Below, piece after piece: positions 38,722 through 47,668 of a DNA stretch of 64,000 bases. The notes beneath the pieces were generated by a model. It saw nothing but the letters and a program-made list of their open reading frames with translations, made no database searches and was not told the origin of the DNA. Every line of letters begins with the position of its first letter. Within the stretch, counting starts at the first letter, position 1. This DNA comes from Palsa-504 sp963789225. Its GTDB lineage: Bacteria > Actinomycetota > Actinomycetes > Streptosporangiales > Streptosporangiaceae. The stretch covers positions 124,001-188,000 of the forward strand of contig CAWBKD010000002.1 of assembly GCA_963789225.1 (NCBI GenBank), read 5' to 3'. A program made the position numbers and the translations under genes.

Positions 38722-41019
38722 TTAAGGTCCGAGGCAGCCGAGCACGCGCTCGGGGGTGATCGGCAAGGTGGCGGGCCTGACTCCGATGGCGTCCTGGATG
38801 GCGCTGGCCACGGCGGCGGCGGGCGGCCCGATCGGCGGCTCGCCGATGCCGCGGGCCCCGAACGGTCCCATCCCCTCGCCGGACTCGAGCACCACCACGT
38901 CGATCTCCGGCACGTCCGTCGCGGTCGGGATGAGGTACTGGAAGAAGCCGGCGGTGAGGTTCACCCCGTCGGCCATCACGATCTCCTCGAGCAGCGCCAT
39001 GCCGAGCCCCTGCGCGACGGCGCCGGAGATCTGGCCCTGCACGGAGCGCGGGTTGATGGCCCGGCCGACGTCGTGCGCGGCCACGTACCCGAGCAGCGTC
39101 ACCTGCCCGGTGTCGAGGTCGACCTCGAGGTCGCACAGGTGCGCGCCGAACGTGAAGTCGGGAAACACCCGGTCGGCCCGCAGGTTCTTGACCACGGGCT
39201 GGCCCTTGGGGCCGAAGAACGTGCCGAGCGCCTCGATCGGCACGTTGCGCCTGCGGCAGGTCACCAGCGCCTCCGGCAGGCTCATCCCGCCGCCCGCCCG
39301 GCCGCTGACCAGGCCATCCTCCAGCCGCAGTCCATCCGCGGGCTCGCCCAGGGCCTCCGCCGCGGCGGCCAGCACGCCGTCGCGCAGCAGCACGCTCGCC
39401 TCGTAGACCGCGTTGCCCGACATCAGCAGCTGCCGCGTCGCGGTCGTGGTGCCGGCCAGCGGGTTCAGCGCCGAGTCGCCGAAGTGCACGGTGATCCGGT
39501 CCATGGGCACGCCGAGGACCTCGGACGCGATCTGGGCCAGCGACGACGCCTGGCCGCCGCCGATGTCGGGGACCGCGCACCGCACCGAGAGGCTGCCGTC
39601 GAGCTGGAAGCCGACCCAGGCCGCGGCCGAGTCGTTCAGCCAGACCAGCCGGCCGTAGGACTGCATGTTGCAGGCCAGGCCCCGGCCCACCGCCTTGCGC
39701 GGCCCGGACGGCTCCGGCTTAGGCCCGGCCCGGGCCGCCACCGTGTCGATGGCCTGCGCCAGCAGCACCTCGGTCTCTATGATCTGCCCGACGGGCAGCG
39801 CGTCGCCGCGGGCCAGCGCGTTCCGCTTCCTGATCTCGGCCGGGGTCAGCCCGAGCTCGCGGGCCAGCAGGTCCATCTGCGCCTCGTACCCGAACACCAC
39901 CTGCATGCCGCCGAAGCCGCGGAACGCCGACGTGGGCGGGTTGTTGGTGTACGCGCACCTGGCCCGCAGCCGCACGTTGCTGACCTGGTACGGACCGCAG
40001 GCGTGGACGGAGGAGTACAGCAGGACCAGGGCGGACAGGTACGCGTAGGCCCCGGAGTCCGCGGTGATGTCGATCTGCTGGGCCAGGAGCCTGCCGGAAG
40101 CGTCGGCGGCCGTCCGGTACCGCAGCCGCATCCGGTGCCGCTTCGGCCTGGCCAGCAGCGACTCCTGGCGGGTCCACTGCATCCGCACCGGGCGCCTGGT
40201 CCGCCACACGGCCAGCCCCAGGTAGGGCTCGACCGTCATGTCCTCCTTGCCGCCGAACCCGCCGCCGACGTAGGGCGCGATGACCCGCACGCGTGCCTCG
40301 GGGATGCCGAGGATCCGCGCCACGTCCCGGTAGTGCTCGACGACCTGCGTGGCCACGCGGAGGGTCAGCACGCCGTCGTCGTCCAGCCAGCCGACGCCGG
40401 CCTCGGGCTCCAGGTAGGCGTGATCGACGGCCTGGGTCTGGTAGGTGCCCTCGACCACCACGTGGGCGGCCGCGAACGCCGCGTCCACGTCACCCCGGTC
40501 GATGTCCCACTCGCCGATCAGGTTGCCTGCCGCGTGAACCGAAGGAGCGCCCTCGGCCAGCGCCTGGTCCGGCTCGAAGACCGCGGGCAGCTCCTCGTAG
40601 TCCACGGCCATCAGGTCACACGCCTGCGCCAGCGCCTCCTCGGTCTCCGCGATGACCAGCGCCACCGGCTCGCCGTGGAACCGCACCCGGTCCGTGGCGA
40701 GCACCTCCATGCTGGCCTTCAGCGCGGCGACCTCGACCGTCTGGCCCGGCACGTCGACCCAGATGACGTTGTGCGGCACGTCCTCCCCGAACAGCACGCT
40801 GACCACTCCGGGCACCCCGCGCGCCGCGCTGGCGTCCCGCGCGGTGATCCGCGCCGAGGGCACCGGCGACCGCACCAGGCGGGCGTGCAGCATGCTGGCG
40901 AAGGCCAGGTCGCCCGCGTACCTGGTGCTCCCGGCCACCTTCTCCGCCTGGTCGTGCCGCGGCAGCGGCTGGCGCACGACGCGCAGCTCGTCTTCCTTCG
41001 ACGTCCGGATCCCGGCCAT
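38722..41019 (-). CDS. Molybdenum hydroxylase large subunit (xanthine dehydrogenase family)
   Basis: Molybdopterin-binding catalytic subunit, 765 aa. Cofactor-binding motifs GGGFGGKEDM (about residue 240) and AFRGFGGMQ (about 350), and the catalytic Glu in GARGIGEPP near the C-terminus, are present. The family hydroxylates N-heterocycles, aldehydes or CO-like substrates with water. The start ATG overlaps the iron-sulfur subunit stop (TGATG). Gene order is FAD, 2Fe-2S, Mo in transcription. No dedicated Mo insertion chaperone is next to it in the window. Confidence 0.92.
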   Translation of the reverse strand: MAGIRTSKEDELRVVRQPLPRHDQAEKVAGSTRYAGDLAFASMLHARLVRSPVPSARITARDASAARGVPGVVSVLFGEDVPHNVIWVDVPGQTVEVAALKASMEVLATDRVRFHGEPVALVIAETEEALAQACDLMAVDYEELPAVFEPDQALAEGAPSVHAAGNLIGEWDIDRGDVDAAFAAAHVVVEGTYQTQAVDHAYLEPEAGVGWLDDDGVLTLRVATQVVEHYRDVARILGIPEARVRVIAPYVGGGFGGKEDMTVEPYLGLAVWRTRRPVRMQWTRQESLLARPKRHRMRLRYRTAADASGRLLAQQIDITADSGAYAYLSALVLLYSSVHACGPYQVSNVRLRARCAYTNNPPTSAFRGFGGMQVVFGYEAQMDLLARELGLTPAEIRKRNALARGDALPVGQIIETEVLLAQAIDTVAARAGPKPEPSGPRKAVGRGLACNMQSYGRLVWLNDSAAAWVGFQLDGSLSVRCAVPDIGGGQASSLAQIASEVLGVPMDRITVHFGDSALNPLAGTTTATRQLLMSGNAVYEASVLLRDGVLAAAAEALGEPADGLRLEDGLVSGRAGGGMSLPEALVTCRRRNVPIEALGTFFGPKGQPVVKNLRADRVFPDFTFGAHLCDLEVDLDTGQVTLLGYVAAHDVGRAINPRSVQGQISGAVAQGLGMALLEEIVMADGVNLTAGFFQYLIPTATDVPEIDVVVLESGEGMGPFGARGIGEPPIGPPAAAVASAIQDAIGVRPATLPITPERVLGCLGP

Positions 41020-41528
41020 CACCGGCCCTGCTCTTCCTGTGCCATCTCGATCTGGGCCATCTCGATCTGGGCCAGCTCGATCGCGTCCACGATCGGCCCG
41101 TACCCGGTGCACCGGCACAGGTTGCCGTGCAGTTCCTCGCGGATCTCCCGGCGGCTCAGGTGGCGCCCGCCGGCCAGCGCGGCCGTGGCCGCCATCAGCA
41201 TGCCCGGCGTGCAGAAGCCGCACTGCGCGGCGTGCTGGACGTGGAAGGCGCGCTGCAGCGGGCCGAGCGACCCGTCGGCCTCGAGCAGCCCGGCCGCGGT
41301 GGTGACCGCCGTGCCGTCCACCTGCGCGGCGAGGACCAGGCAGGCCGAGACCGGCTCCCCGTCGACCAGGACCGTGCACGCCCCGCAGATCCCCTCGCCG
41401 CACCCGTACTTCGGGTCGGTCACCCCGGCCGCCTCGCGCAGCCAGCGCAGCAGGGTCAGGTGGCCTCCGGCCGTCCTGGACACCTCACGGCCGTTGACGG
41501 TCAGGGTCAGCGAAACCTCCGCAGTCAC
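41019..41528 (-). CDS. Molybdenum hydroxylase 2Fe-2S subunit
   Basis: 169 aa, electron-transfer subunit. N-terminal plant-ferredoxin-like cluster motif GCGEGICGACTV (about residues 42-53) and C-terminal cluster motif CGFCTPG ... NLCRCTGY (about 103-143) are complete. The C-terminus contains a slipped repeat AQIEMAQIEMAQEE from 15-bp DNA units (41042-41086), beyond the last conserved residue and probably harmless. It overlaps both neighbours by one to four bases. Confidence 0.93.
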   Translation of the reverse strand: MTAEVSLTLTVNGREVSRTAGGHLTLLRWLREAAGVTDPKYGCGEGICGACTVLVDGEPVSACLVLAAQVDGTAVTTAAGLLEADGSLGPLQRAFHVQHAAQCGFCTPGMLMAATAALAGGRHLSRREIREELHGNLCRCTGYGPIVDAIELAQIEMAQIEMAQEEQGR

Positions 41529-42388
41529 GCGGCCTCCAGTGACCTGTGGCTGGCCTCGGCCAGCGCGCGCGCCACCAGGACCCGGGCGAGGCGCGCCCGG
41601 TAACCCGCGCTGGCCCCGGTGTCGCTGGCGGGCCGGATCCCCTGTATCGGCCCGAAACGGTCGCCGACCTCGCCTACGCGAGCGCCGCTCAGCGAGATCT
41701 CCACGTCCGCCAGCCGCACCGGCCGGTCAGCGACCGCGCCGACCGCCACCCGGCTCTCCACGATCACGCCGCCCGCCATCCGGACCAGCGCGGCCGCGGC
41801 CGCGAGCGCGAAGTCCCCGTCACGGCGGGAGACCTCCTGGAAGCTCCACCCCCAGCCGGGCCCGAGCGCGGGAACCCGCGCAGAAACCACGAGCTCGTCC
41901 TCGGCCAGCTGCGTGGTCAGGAAGCCGAGGTGGAACTCCTCGGCCTTCACCTCCCGCGAACGGCGCCCGTCCGTGATCTCGTACACCCCGCCCAGCGCCA
42001 CCATGACCAGGGGCAGCTCGGCCGCCGGGTCGCTGTGCGCCAGGGACCCGCCCAGCGTCCCGCGGGCCCGGACCCGGGTGTTCCCGATCTTGGCGGCCGC
42101 CGCGCCGAGCAGCGGCTGCCAGCGCGCGGCCACCGGATCGCCGGCTAGCCGCGCGTGCGTCATCAGCGCGCCGACCGTCACCAAGCCGTCCGCCACGCTG
42201 ACGTCCCGCCCGGCCGCCGCACGCGAGATATCGACGACCACCTCGGGCTGGACCAGGCCGAGGTTCACCAGCGGCATCAGGCTCTGCCCGCCCGCGATGA
42301 CCTTCGCGCCCTCGCCGTGCTCGCGCAGCAGGTCGCAGGCGTCGGCCAGCCGCTCGGCCCGCTCGAACCGGAACGCCCGCGTGAACAT
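41525..42388 (-). CDS. Molybdenum hydroxylase FAD-binding subunit
   Basis: 287 aa, accepts electrons from the iron-sulfur subunit. FAD motifs AGGQSLMPLVNLGL (about residues 31-44) and TLGGSLAHSDPAAELP (about 109-124) are typical of the CoxM/CutM type. The ATG at 42388 overlaps the stop of the upstream metallohydrolase gene (TGATG). A C-terminal CO-dehydrogenase flavoprotein domain (PVRLADVE) completes it. Confidence 0.92.
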   Translation of the reverse strand: MFTRAFRFERAERLADACDLLREHGEGAKVIAGGQSLMPLVNLGLVQPEVVVDISRAAAGRDVSVADGLVTVGALMTHARLAGDPVAARWQPLLGAAAAKIGNTRVRARGTLGGSLAHSDPAAELPLVMVALGGVYEITDGRRSREVKAEEFHLGFLTTQLAEDELVVSARVPALGPGWGWSFQEVSRRDGDFALAAAAALVRMAGGVIVESRVAVGAVADRPVRLADVEISLSGARVGEVGDRFGPIQGIRPASDTGASAGYRARLARVLVARALAEASHRSLEAA

Positions 42389-43326
42389 CACGAACCGGCC
42401 GCGGAACCTGGCGACCAGCCCGGGTCCAGGCCGAGCAGCAGGGCCGGGGTCTGCTTGGCCATCTTCTCCAGGTACTCCTGCGGCACGCCGATGTCGATCA
42501 GGGCGGCCAGCAGCATCCGCAGCCCCTCCGGGTGCGGCGGCCCGGCGAACTGCCCGAGGTCGGAACCCAGGACGATGTTCTCGCCGCGCAGCGCCATGAT
42601 CCACTCGGCCAGCTCGCCCGGCTGCTGCTCCCAGAAGATCGGCGACACGCAGGAGCAGGCCACGTACTCCATGACCGCGCCCTTGGCGATCAGCTCCCGC
42701 TGGGTATCCAGGTCGAGCTTGCAGAGCGACCAGTTCGCGTGGGTCACGATGAACCGGGTGACGCCGGCCTGCGTGGCCGCGTCGAGCAGGGCGCGGATCT
42801 CCGGCAGCGACAGGTGCCCCGTGGCCAGCGCGACGTCGTTCTCCGCGACGACCTCGCAGATCGTTCTGGCCTGGGGACTAAGGGTGACACCGTCCTCCTC
42901 GAAGACGGTCACGCCCTCGCCGGGGAGCTGCTTCTTGGGCCGCCCGAACTGGGGGTAGTCAGGCATGTCGAAGAACTCGGCATGGTACTTGGAGTGGTTA
43001 GACGGCATCCACACGACCTTGGCGCCGTAGTGGATGGCGGCTTGGGCGACGTACGGGCTCAGCCCGCCGACCGACCGGTTGAGCACCACCGACCCGAACG
43101 ACGAAACCTCCGGGTGCATCCGGTTGACGTAGTAGGCGCGGCCGGTGGTGGACGCGTCGTGATCCTTGAGCACGAAGCCGCGCATGCCGTACGCGATCGC
43201 GTACTCGGCCAGCGCGGCGTCGTCGATGTGCCGCCTGAACAGGGCAGGGGCCGTGTGCGCGTGCATGTCGATGGCCCCGCGCAGTATCTCGAGATCGGGT
43301 CGGTCCACGCTCACTCCCGTCCGCAT
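42388..43326 (-). CDS. DUF6282-like metal-dependent hydrolase
   Basis: About 312 aa, TIM-barrel amidohydrolase/PHP-like. Probable metal ligands occur in IDMHAHTAP (about residue 20), KDHDASTTGRA (about 55) and GHLSLPEIRAL, with THANWS and GSDLGQ further on. It lies first in the operon with the molybdenum hydroxylase and could hydrolyse that enzyme's product or substrate. Start choice is uncertain: ATG 43326, or GTG 43308 with a better GGGAG ribosome binding site. The IclR regulator is transcribed divergently. Confidence 0.7.
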   Translation of the reverse strand: MRTGVSVDRPDLEILRGAIDMHAHTAPALFRRHIDDAALAEYAIAYGMRGFVLKDHDASTTGRAYYVNRMHPEVSSFGSVVLNRSVGGLSPYVAQAAIHYGAKVVWMPSNHSKYHAEFFDMPDYPQFGRPKKQLPGEGVTVFEEDGVTLSPQARTICEVVAENDVALATGHLSLPEIRALLDAATQAGVTRFIVTHANWSLCKLDLDTQRELIAKGAVMEYVACSCVSPIFWEQQPGELAEWIMALRGENIVLGSDLGQFAGPPHPEGLRMLLAALIDIGVPQEYLEKMAKQTPALLLGLDPGWSPGSAAGS

Positions 43327-43382
43327 TCTCGTCACCCGAGATGACATTTCGCCAGCCGGTATCGGGATGTTAACATGCCTCC

Positions 43383-44231
43383 ATGGCCGACAGCGATACC
43401 AGGCCTGCGTTCCAGGTCCTCGAGCGGACGTTCGGCATCCTGGAGGTCTTCACAGAATCACACCCCGAGTGGAGCACCACCCAGGTTGCCCGCGAACTTG
43501 AGCTGCCGGTGCCGACGGCGCACCGCATCCTGGCCGCGCTGAAGCGGCTCGGCTACGTCAGCCAGGACGGGCAGACCCGGCGTTTCCGGCTCGGCCTGGC
43601 CGCGCTCAGCCTCGGCGAGCGGGCGCGCACGCTCGCCGATCTCCGCCCGGTCGCGGTCGGTCCGCTCCGTGAGCTGTCCGAGGCGACCGGCGAGACGGCC
43701 CTGCTGACCGTGCTCAGCCCGGCCCGGGACCGCAGCGTGTGCCTGGAGCGCGTGGAGACCTCCCAGCCCCTCCGGCTGTCCGTGCTGCCGGGACGGCAGC
43801 TGCCGCTGCACGCCGGCGCGTCGCAGAAGGCGCTGCTCGCCTTCATGCCGGCCGGCGAGATCGACCGCCTGACCGCGCAGCCCCTGGAGCGCTGCTGCAC
43901 GGCCACGATCACCAGCCGCCCGGCGCTGCGCCGCGAGCTCGCGGCGATCCGCGCGCGGGGCTGGTCGAGCTCTTATGAGGAGACGAACGTCGGCGTGTGG
44001 GGGATCGCGGTGCCGGTCCTGTCGCCGGCCAACGTGGTCTGCGCGGTGGGCATCGCCGGGCCGAGCCCCCGGCTGACCGACGCCCGGGTCCGCCGGGACG
44101 TCCGCCTCGCGCACGAGGCGGCCACCGTCATCGCCCGGGCGCTCGGGCTCACCGCGCCGGCGGTAACGGTCACCGACGCCCGCATCGGCCCGCCGGATAA
44201 GGCCCCGCGACGTGAGGGGAGCCCGCGATGA
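43383..44231 (+). CDS. IclR-family transcriptional regulator
   Basis: 282 aa. N-terminal winged HTH (WSTTQVARELELPVPTAHRI, about residues 31-50) and an effector-binding domain with the family pattern LPLHAGASQKALLAF and GWSSSYEETNVGVWGIAVPV. It faces the DUF6282/molybdenum-hydroxylase operon across about 55 bp and precedes an SDR gene on its own strand (ATGA overlap), so it probably controls both. The intergenic region is too short for separate promoters without overlap, consistent with repression. Confidence 0.9.
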   Translation: MADSDTRPAFQVLERTFGILEVFTESHPEWSTTQVARELELPVPTAHRILAALKRLGYVSQDGQTRRFRLGLAALSLGERARTLADLRPVAVGPLRELSEATGETALLTVLSPARDRSVCLERVETSQPLRLSVLPGRQLPLHAGASQKALLAFMPAGEIDRLTAQPLERCCTATITSRPALRRELAAIRARGWSSSYEETNVGVWGIAVPVLSPANVVCAVGIAGPSPRLTDARVRRDVRLAHEAATVIARALGLTAPAVTVTDARIGPPDKAPRREGSPR

Positions 44232-45019
44232 CCAGCCCGCTGGATGGCCAGGTCGCGATCGTGACCGGCGCGGCCAAGGGGATCGGCTGGGTCGTCTGCC
44301 AGTACCTGGCGGAGGACGGCGCCCGCGTCGCGCTGGCCGGGCGAGACACCGGCGCGCTGCGGGCCAGGGCCGCCGAACTCGACCGGGAGTTCCCCGGCCG
44401 CGCCAGCCTGGCCGTCCGCTGCGACGTCACCGACGAGGACCAGGTCCGCGCCATGGTCTCGGCCGTCATGGAAAACTTCGGCGGCATCGACATCCTGGTC
44501 AACAGCGCGGGCGGGACGGGCCCGATCGAGACGCCCGCCCAGGACTACCCGGCCGAGGAGTTCCGCCGGATCCTCGACCTGAACGTGATCGGCACGTTCC
44601 TGCCGTGCAAGCACGTGATCCCGCACCTGATCGAGCGGGGCGGCGGGCGCATCGTGAACATCTCCGGGACGTCCGGCCTGCGCGGCTACAGGAACCGCAG
44701 CGGCTACTCCTCGTCGAAGTGGGCGGTCCGGGGCCTGACCAGGACGCTGGCGCTGGAACTCGGCCGGTACGGCATCACCGTCAACGACGTCTGCCCGAAC
44801 GTCACGCACGGCGGGCGGATGGACAAGATCGTGGCCGAGAAGGCCCGCGTGACCGGCAGGACGGCGGACGAGGTGTACGCGGACTTCACCGCGCAGACCG
44901 CGCTCGGCCGGTTCGTGGAAGAGTCCGACGTGGCGGCGGCGATCAGGTTCCTGGTCTCGCCCGGCGCCGGGAACATCACCGGCCACGACATTCCCGTCGA
45001 CGCCGGCTGGGACGTATAA
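44228..45019 (+). CDS. Short-chain dehydrogenase/reductase (FabG-like)
   Basis: 263-aa NAD(P)-dependent oxidoreductase. Cofactor motif TGAAKGIGW (about residues 13-21), NSAG at about 91-94, catalytic Ser in VNISGTSG and YSSSK (Tyr/Lys) at about 158-162 are intact. The C-terminus has the family DVAAAIRFLVSP and GHDIPVDAGW. Overlap with the IclR stop suggests shared regulation. Substrate unknown. Confidence 0.9.
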   Translation: MTSPLDGQVAIVTGAAKGIGWVVCQYLAEDGARVALAGRDTGALRARAAELDREFPGRASLAVRCDVTDEDQVRAMVSAVMENFGGIDILVNSAGGTGPIETPAQDYPAEEFRRILDLNVIGTFLPCKHVIPHLIERGGGRIVNISGTSGLRGYRNRSGYSSSKWAVRGLTRTLALELGRYGITVNDVCPNVTHGGRMDKIVAEKARVTGRTADEVYADFTAQTALGRFVEESDVAAAIRFLVSPGAGNITGHDIPVDAGWDV

Positions 45020-45035
45020 AACGCGGAGGTGCACG

Positions 45036-45224
45036 ATGCCACTGATCGAGGTCAAGGCCACCGACCGGCGCTTCACCGACCCGGACGTGAGCGAGCGGCT
45101 GATCACCGCGCTGACCGACGCGGCCTGCCAGGTCTGGGGCGAGGACGCCCGGCCGAGCATCTGGGTCGTGATCGAACCGGTCCCCGCCAAGCAGTGGGGC
45201 GTCGGCGGCAAGCCGCTCGCATGA
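45036..45224 (+). CDS. 4-oxalocrotonate tautomerase family protein
   Basis: 62 aa, typical for this family. The start PLIEVKATDRRFTD exposes the catalytic Pro1 after Met removal; PSIWVVIEPVPAKQWGVGG is the conserved C-terminal half with the usual hydrophobic wall. It would tautomerise an enol to a ketone in a ring-cleavage or dehalogenation-like pathway. It has an AACGCGGAGG ribosome binding site and overlaps the aminotransferase start (ATGA). Confidence 0.88.
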   Translation: MPLIEVKATDRRFTDPDVSERLITALTDAACQVWGEDARPSIWVVIEPVPAKQWGVGGKPLA

Positions 45225-46546
45225 GTTCCGCCGGCCGCCTGCTGTCGACCAGCCTGACCGCCGGCGACGAGGGCAACCCGCGGATCGTCGGCGGGCACGG
45301 CGTCTGGTTCCGCCTGTCCGACGGGCGCGAGGTCATCGACGCCAGCAACACGGCGGCCCCGCTCGGGCACTGCCACCCCGAGATCATCGAGGCCGTCAGG
45401 CGCGCCGCCGACGCGCCCGTGATCAACGAGGGCTGGCACTGGGCCGAACGCGAGGAGGCGGCCGAGGACCTGCTGCGCATCGCCTTTGCCGGAGAGGAGT
45501 GGGCCGCGGCGGTCCGCTTCTTCATCAGCGCCAGCGAGGCCAACGACGCCGCGCTCTCGCTCTGCCAGGCGCTGACCGGCCGGAAGGAGCTCGCGACCAG
45601 GCAGCGCGCCTACCACGGCGGCGCGGGCCTGGCCAGGGAGCTGACCGTGCAGCCGCAGTGGCACGGCGGGCTGGCCGGCGCAGGGACGGCCGGAACCATC
45701 GGACCCGCCAGCGCGGCCCCGCCCCGGCTGGCGACCGTGCACGAGCTGCCCGCCCCCTCCGGCGCGCGCGTCACCGGGCAGCCGGACCCGACCGCGGGAA
45801 CGGAGTGGATCCCGGGCGCCCGGGCCCAGCTCGCCCGCAGCGCCGCCGTCCTGCTCGACTACAGCCAGGGCGGGATCTACCACTCGCCGGGCTACCAGGA
45901 CCGGGTGGCCGCCCTGGCCGGGCAGGAAGGGGCGTACTGGATCGCCGACGAGACCGTGACCGGGTTCGGCCGGGTCGGCGGCTGGTTCCAGTTCCAGCAA
46001 GGCACGGCCCGGCCCGACCTGGTCACGATGGGAAAGTGCCTGTCCGCGGGCGGCGCCGCGGCGGGCGCGATCGTCCTGTCCCAACGGATGCTCGACCGGC
46101 TCGAGGGCACGAGCTGGCAGAGCTACTCGACCTACCGCGCGCACCCGCTCGCGATGGCCTCCATCCGCGCCCACCTGCGGGTATCAAGCCGGGAAGGCCT
46201 GTACAAGCGCGCCGCCGACCTCAACGCGGTCATGTACGACCGGCTGGCCGAGGTCGCCGCCCAGCACCCGAGCGTGGCGCGGATCGACGGGCGCGGCCTG
46301 CACTGGACCGTCGAGCTGCACGGCCCCGACTGGCGCAGCTGGCGCGGCGAGGACCCCAACCCGCTGGCCAGCCGGGTCGTCGCGCGCGCCCTGGCCGCCG
46401 GCGCGCTGATCGCCACCAGCGGCGAGCAGACGTCGCTGTTCCTCGCCCCGCCGCTGGTCATCTCCGACGCCGAGCTCGCGCAGGTCTTCGACGCCCTCCA
46501 CCACGGCCTGGAGCTGGCCGACGCCGAGCTGGTGGCAGGTCCGTAG
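45221..46546 (+). CDS. Class III PLP aminotransferase (GSAM/omega-aminotransferase type)
   Basis: 441 aa. PLP motifs: GHCHPEIIEAV (about residues 50-60), IADETVTGFGRVG (Asp that holds the pyridine N, about 245), and the Schiff-base Lys in TMGKCLSAGG (about 271). Closest general types are glutamate-1-semialdehyde aminomutase-like and omega-amino acid transaminases. It ends the plus-strand unit IclR-SDR-tautomerase-aminotransferase. A 138-bp gap with a dispersed repeat separates it from the convergent dehydrogenase. Confidence 0.87.
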   Translation: MSSAGRLLSTSLTAGDEGNPRIVGGHGVWFRLSDGREVIDASNTAAPLGHCHPEIIEAVRRAADAPVINEGWHWAEREEAAEDLLRIAFAGEEWAAAVRFFISASEANDAALSLCQALTGRKELATRQRAYHGGAGLARELTVQPQWHGGLAGAGTAGTIGPASAAPPRLATVHELPAPSGARVTGQPDPTAGTEWIPGARAQLARSAAVLLDYSQGGIYHSPGYQDRVAALAGQEGAYWIADETVTGFGRVGGWFQFQQGTARPDLVTMGKCLSAGGAAAGAIVLSQRMLDRLEGTSWQSYSTYRAHPLAMASIRAHLRVSSREGLYKRAADLNAVMYDRLAEVAAQHPSVARIDGRGLHWTVELHGPDWRSWRGEDPNPLASRVVARALAAGALIATSGEQTSLFLAPPLVISDAELAQVFDALHHGLELADAELVAGP

Positions 46547-46571
46547 CACACCGCCCGTTCGGGAAATGACA

Positions 46572-46611
46572 ATCTCTTTATCCCGAACGAGCGGTGGTTC
46601 CCGTCTAGAAG
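46572..46611. repeat. 40-bp dispersed repeat element, intergenic copy
   Basis: Begins ATCTCTTTA and ends CTAGAAG, core CGAACGAGCGGTGGTTCCC. It lies 26 bp past the aminotransferase stop in the convergent gap 46547-46684, which otherwise shows no gene. Nearly identical to 37050-37089; its core is identical to the two in the biotin carboxylase tail. Confidence 0.85.
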
Positions 46612-46684
46612 ATGCTCGGCGTAGTCGGTCCGGGCCGAGGCCGACATCGCGTATCGCGCCCGCGTGATATGCGGCCGCCCGGGT

Positions 46685-47668
46685 TTACCCGCGCAGGCGG
46701 TCGAGCGTGAGCAGCACGCGCGCCCGCAGCTCGATGACCGAACGTACCTGCTGTTCGTCGTAGCTGCCGAGCAGCCCGCGCCCGGACTTGACGCCGAGGG
46801 CGCCCTGCGCCAACAAGGCCGTCAGCACGGGCGGAACGGCCGTCCCGGCCGACAGCCGCGGGAACAGTTGCTCGGCCACCGCCCGGTGAACGTCCAGGCC
46901 GGCCAGGTCCACGGACAGGAACGGGCCGATGGCCGCCCATCGCGGGCCGAGGCCAGCGGTAACCACCCGGTCCACGTCGGCGGGCGTGCACACGCCGGCC
47001 GCGACCAGGTGGTAGGCCTCCCGGATCAGCGCATACTGCAGCCGGTTGGCGATGAATCCCGGCACGTCCGCCGTTACCCGGACCGGCTGCTTGCCGATGG
47101 CGATCGAGAACGCCTCAACCCGGTCGGTCACCGCGGCGGCGGTCTGCGCCGCGGGCACGATCTCCACCAGGGCGACCAGTTCCGGCGGGTTGAACCAGTG
47201 ATAGCCGATGAACTGCTCGGGCCGGGCGAGCCCGGAGGCCAGCTCGGCCAGCGACAGCGACGACGTGCAGGTGCCCAGGACCGTCGACGGTCCCAGCCGC
47301 GGCTCGATCGCCCGGTAGAGCCGGCGCTTGGCCGTGACGTCTTCCGCTACCGACTCGACGACGAGGTCGGCGCTCAGGTCGGCGCCGTCCAGGTCCGTGG
47401 TCCCGGCGATCCGCCCGAGTATGGCCTCGCGCTCGCCGCTCGGCACCCGGCCCGCCCCGATCAGCAGGCCGACCGATTCCTCGATCCGCCGCCAGGCCGC
47501 GTCCAGCGTCGGCTGCCGGCGCGCCACCATCGTCGTCGCCGAGCCGCCCAGCGCGAACGCCAGCGCGATCCCGGCGCCCATGGTGCCCGCGCCGACGCAG
47601 GCCACCGAGGCCGGCGGCCGGGGCGTGCCGGGCTCCGCGGCCGGGCCCGCGCTGCCGGGCCCGGTCAT
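46685..47668 (-). CDS. 3-hydroxyacyl-CoA dehydrogenase
   Basis: NAD-dependent oxidation of 3-hydroxyacyl-CoA or a related hydroxy acid, 327 aa. NAD motif GAGTMGAGIAL (about residues 25-35), catalytic His segment GYHWFNPPELVALVEIVP (His about 165) with the paired Glu, and C-terminal dimer domain (DVPGFIANRLQYALIREA) are complete. The start overlaps the GntR stop by four bases, so it is the second gene of the regulator's own unit. L-carnitine or beta-hydroxyacid dehydrogenase are alternatives. Confidence 0.87.
   Translation of the reverse strand: MTGPGSAGPAAEPGTPRPPASVACVGAGTMGAGIALAFALGGSATTMVARRQPTLDAAWRRIEESVGLLIGAGRVPSGEREAILGRIAGTTDLDGADLSADLVVESVAEDVTAKRRLYRAIEPRLGPSTVLGTCTSSLSLAELASGLARPEQFIGYHWFNPPELVALVEIVPAAQTAAAVTDRVEAFSIAIGKQPVRVTADVPGFIANRLQYALIREAYHLVAAGVCTPADVDRVVTAGLGPRWAAIGPFLSVDLAGLDVHRAVAEQLFPRLSAGTAVPPVLTALLAQGALGVKSGRGLLGSYDEQQVRSVIELRARVLLTLDRLRG

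Noticed and set aside
39073..41976. A 967-codon plus-strand frame
   Set aside because: Antisense shadow of the molybdenum hydroxylase operon, no recognisable domain.
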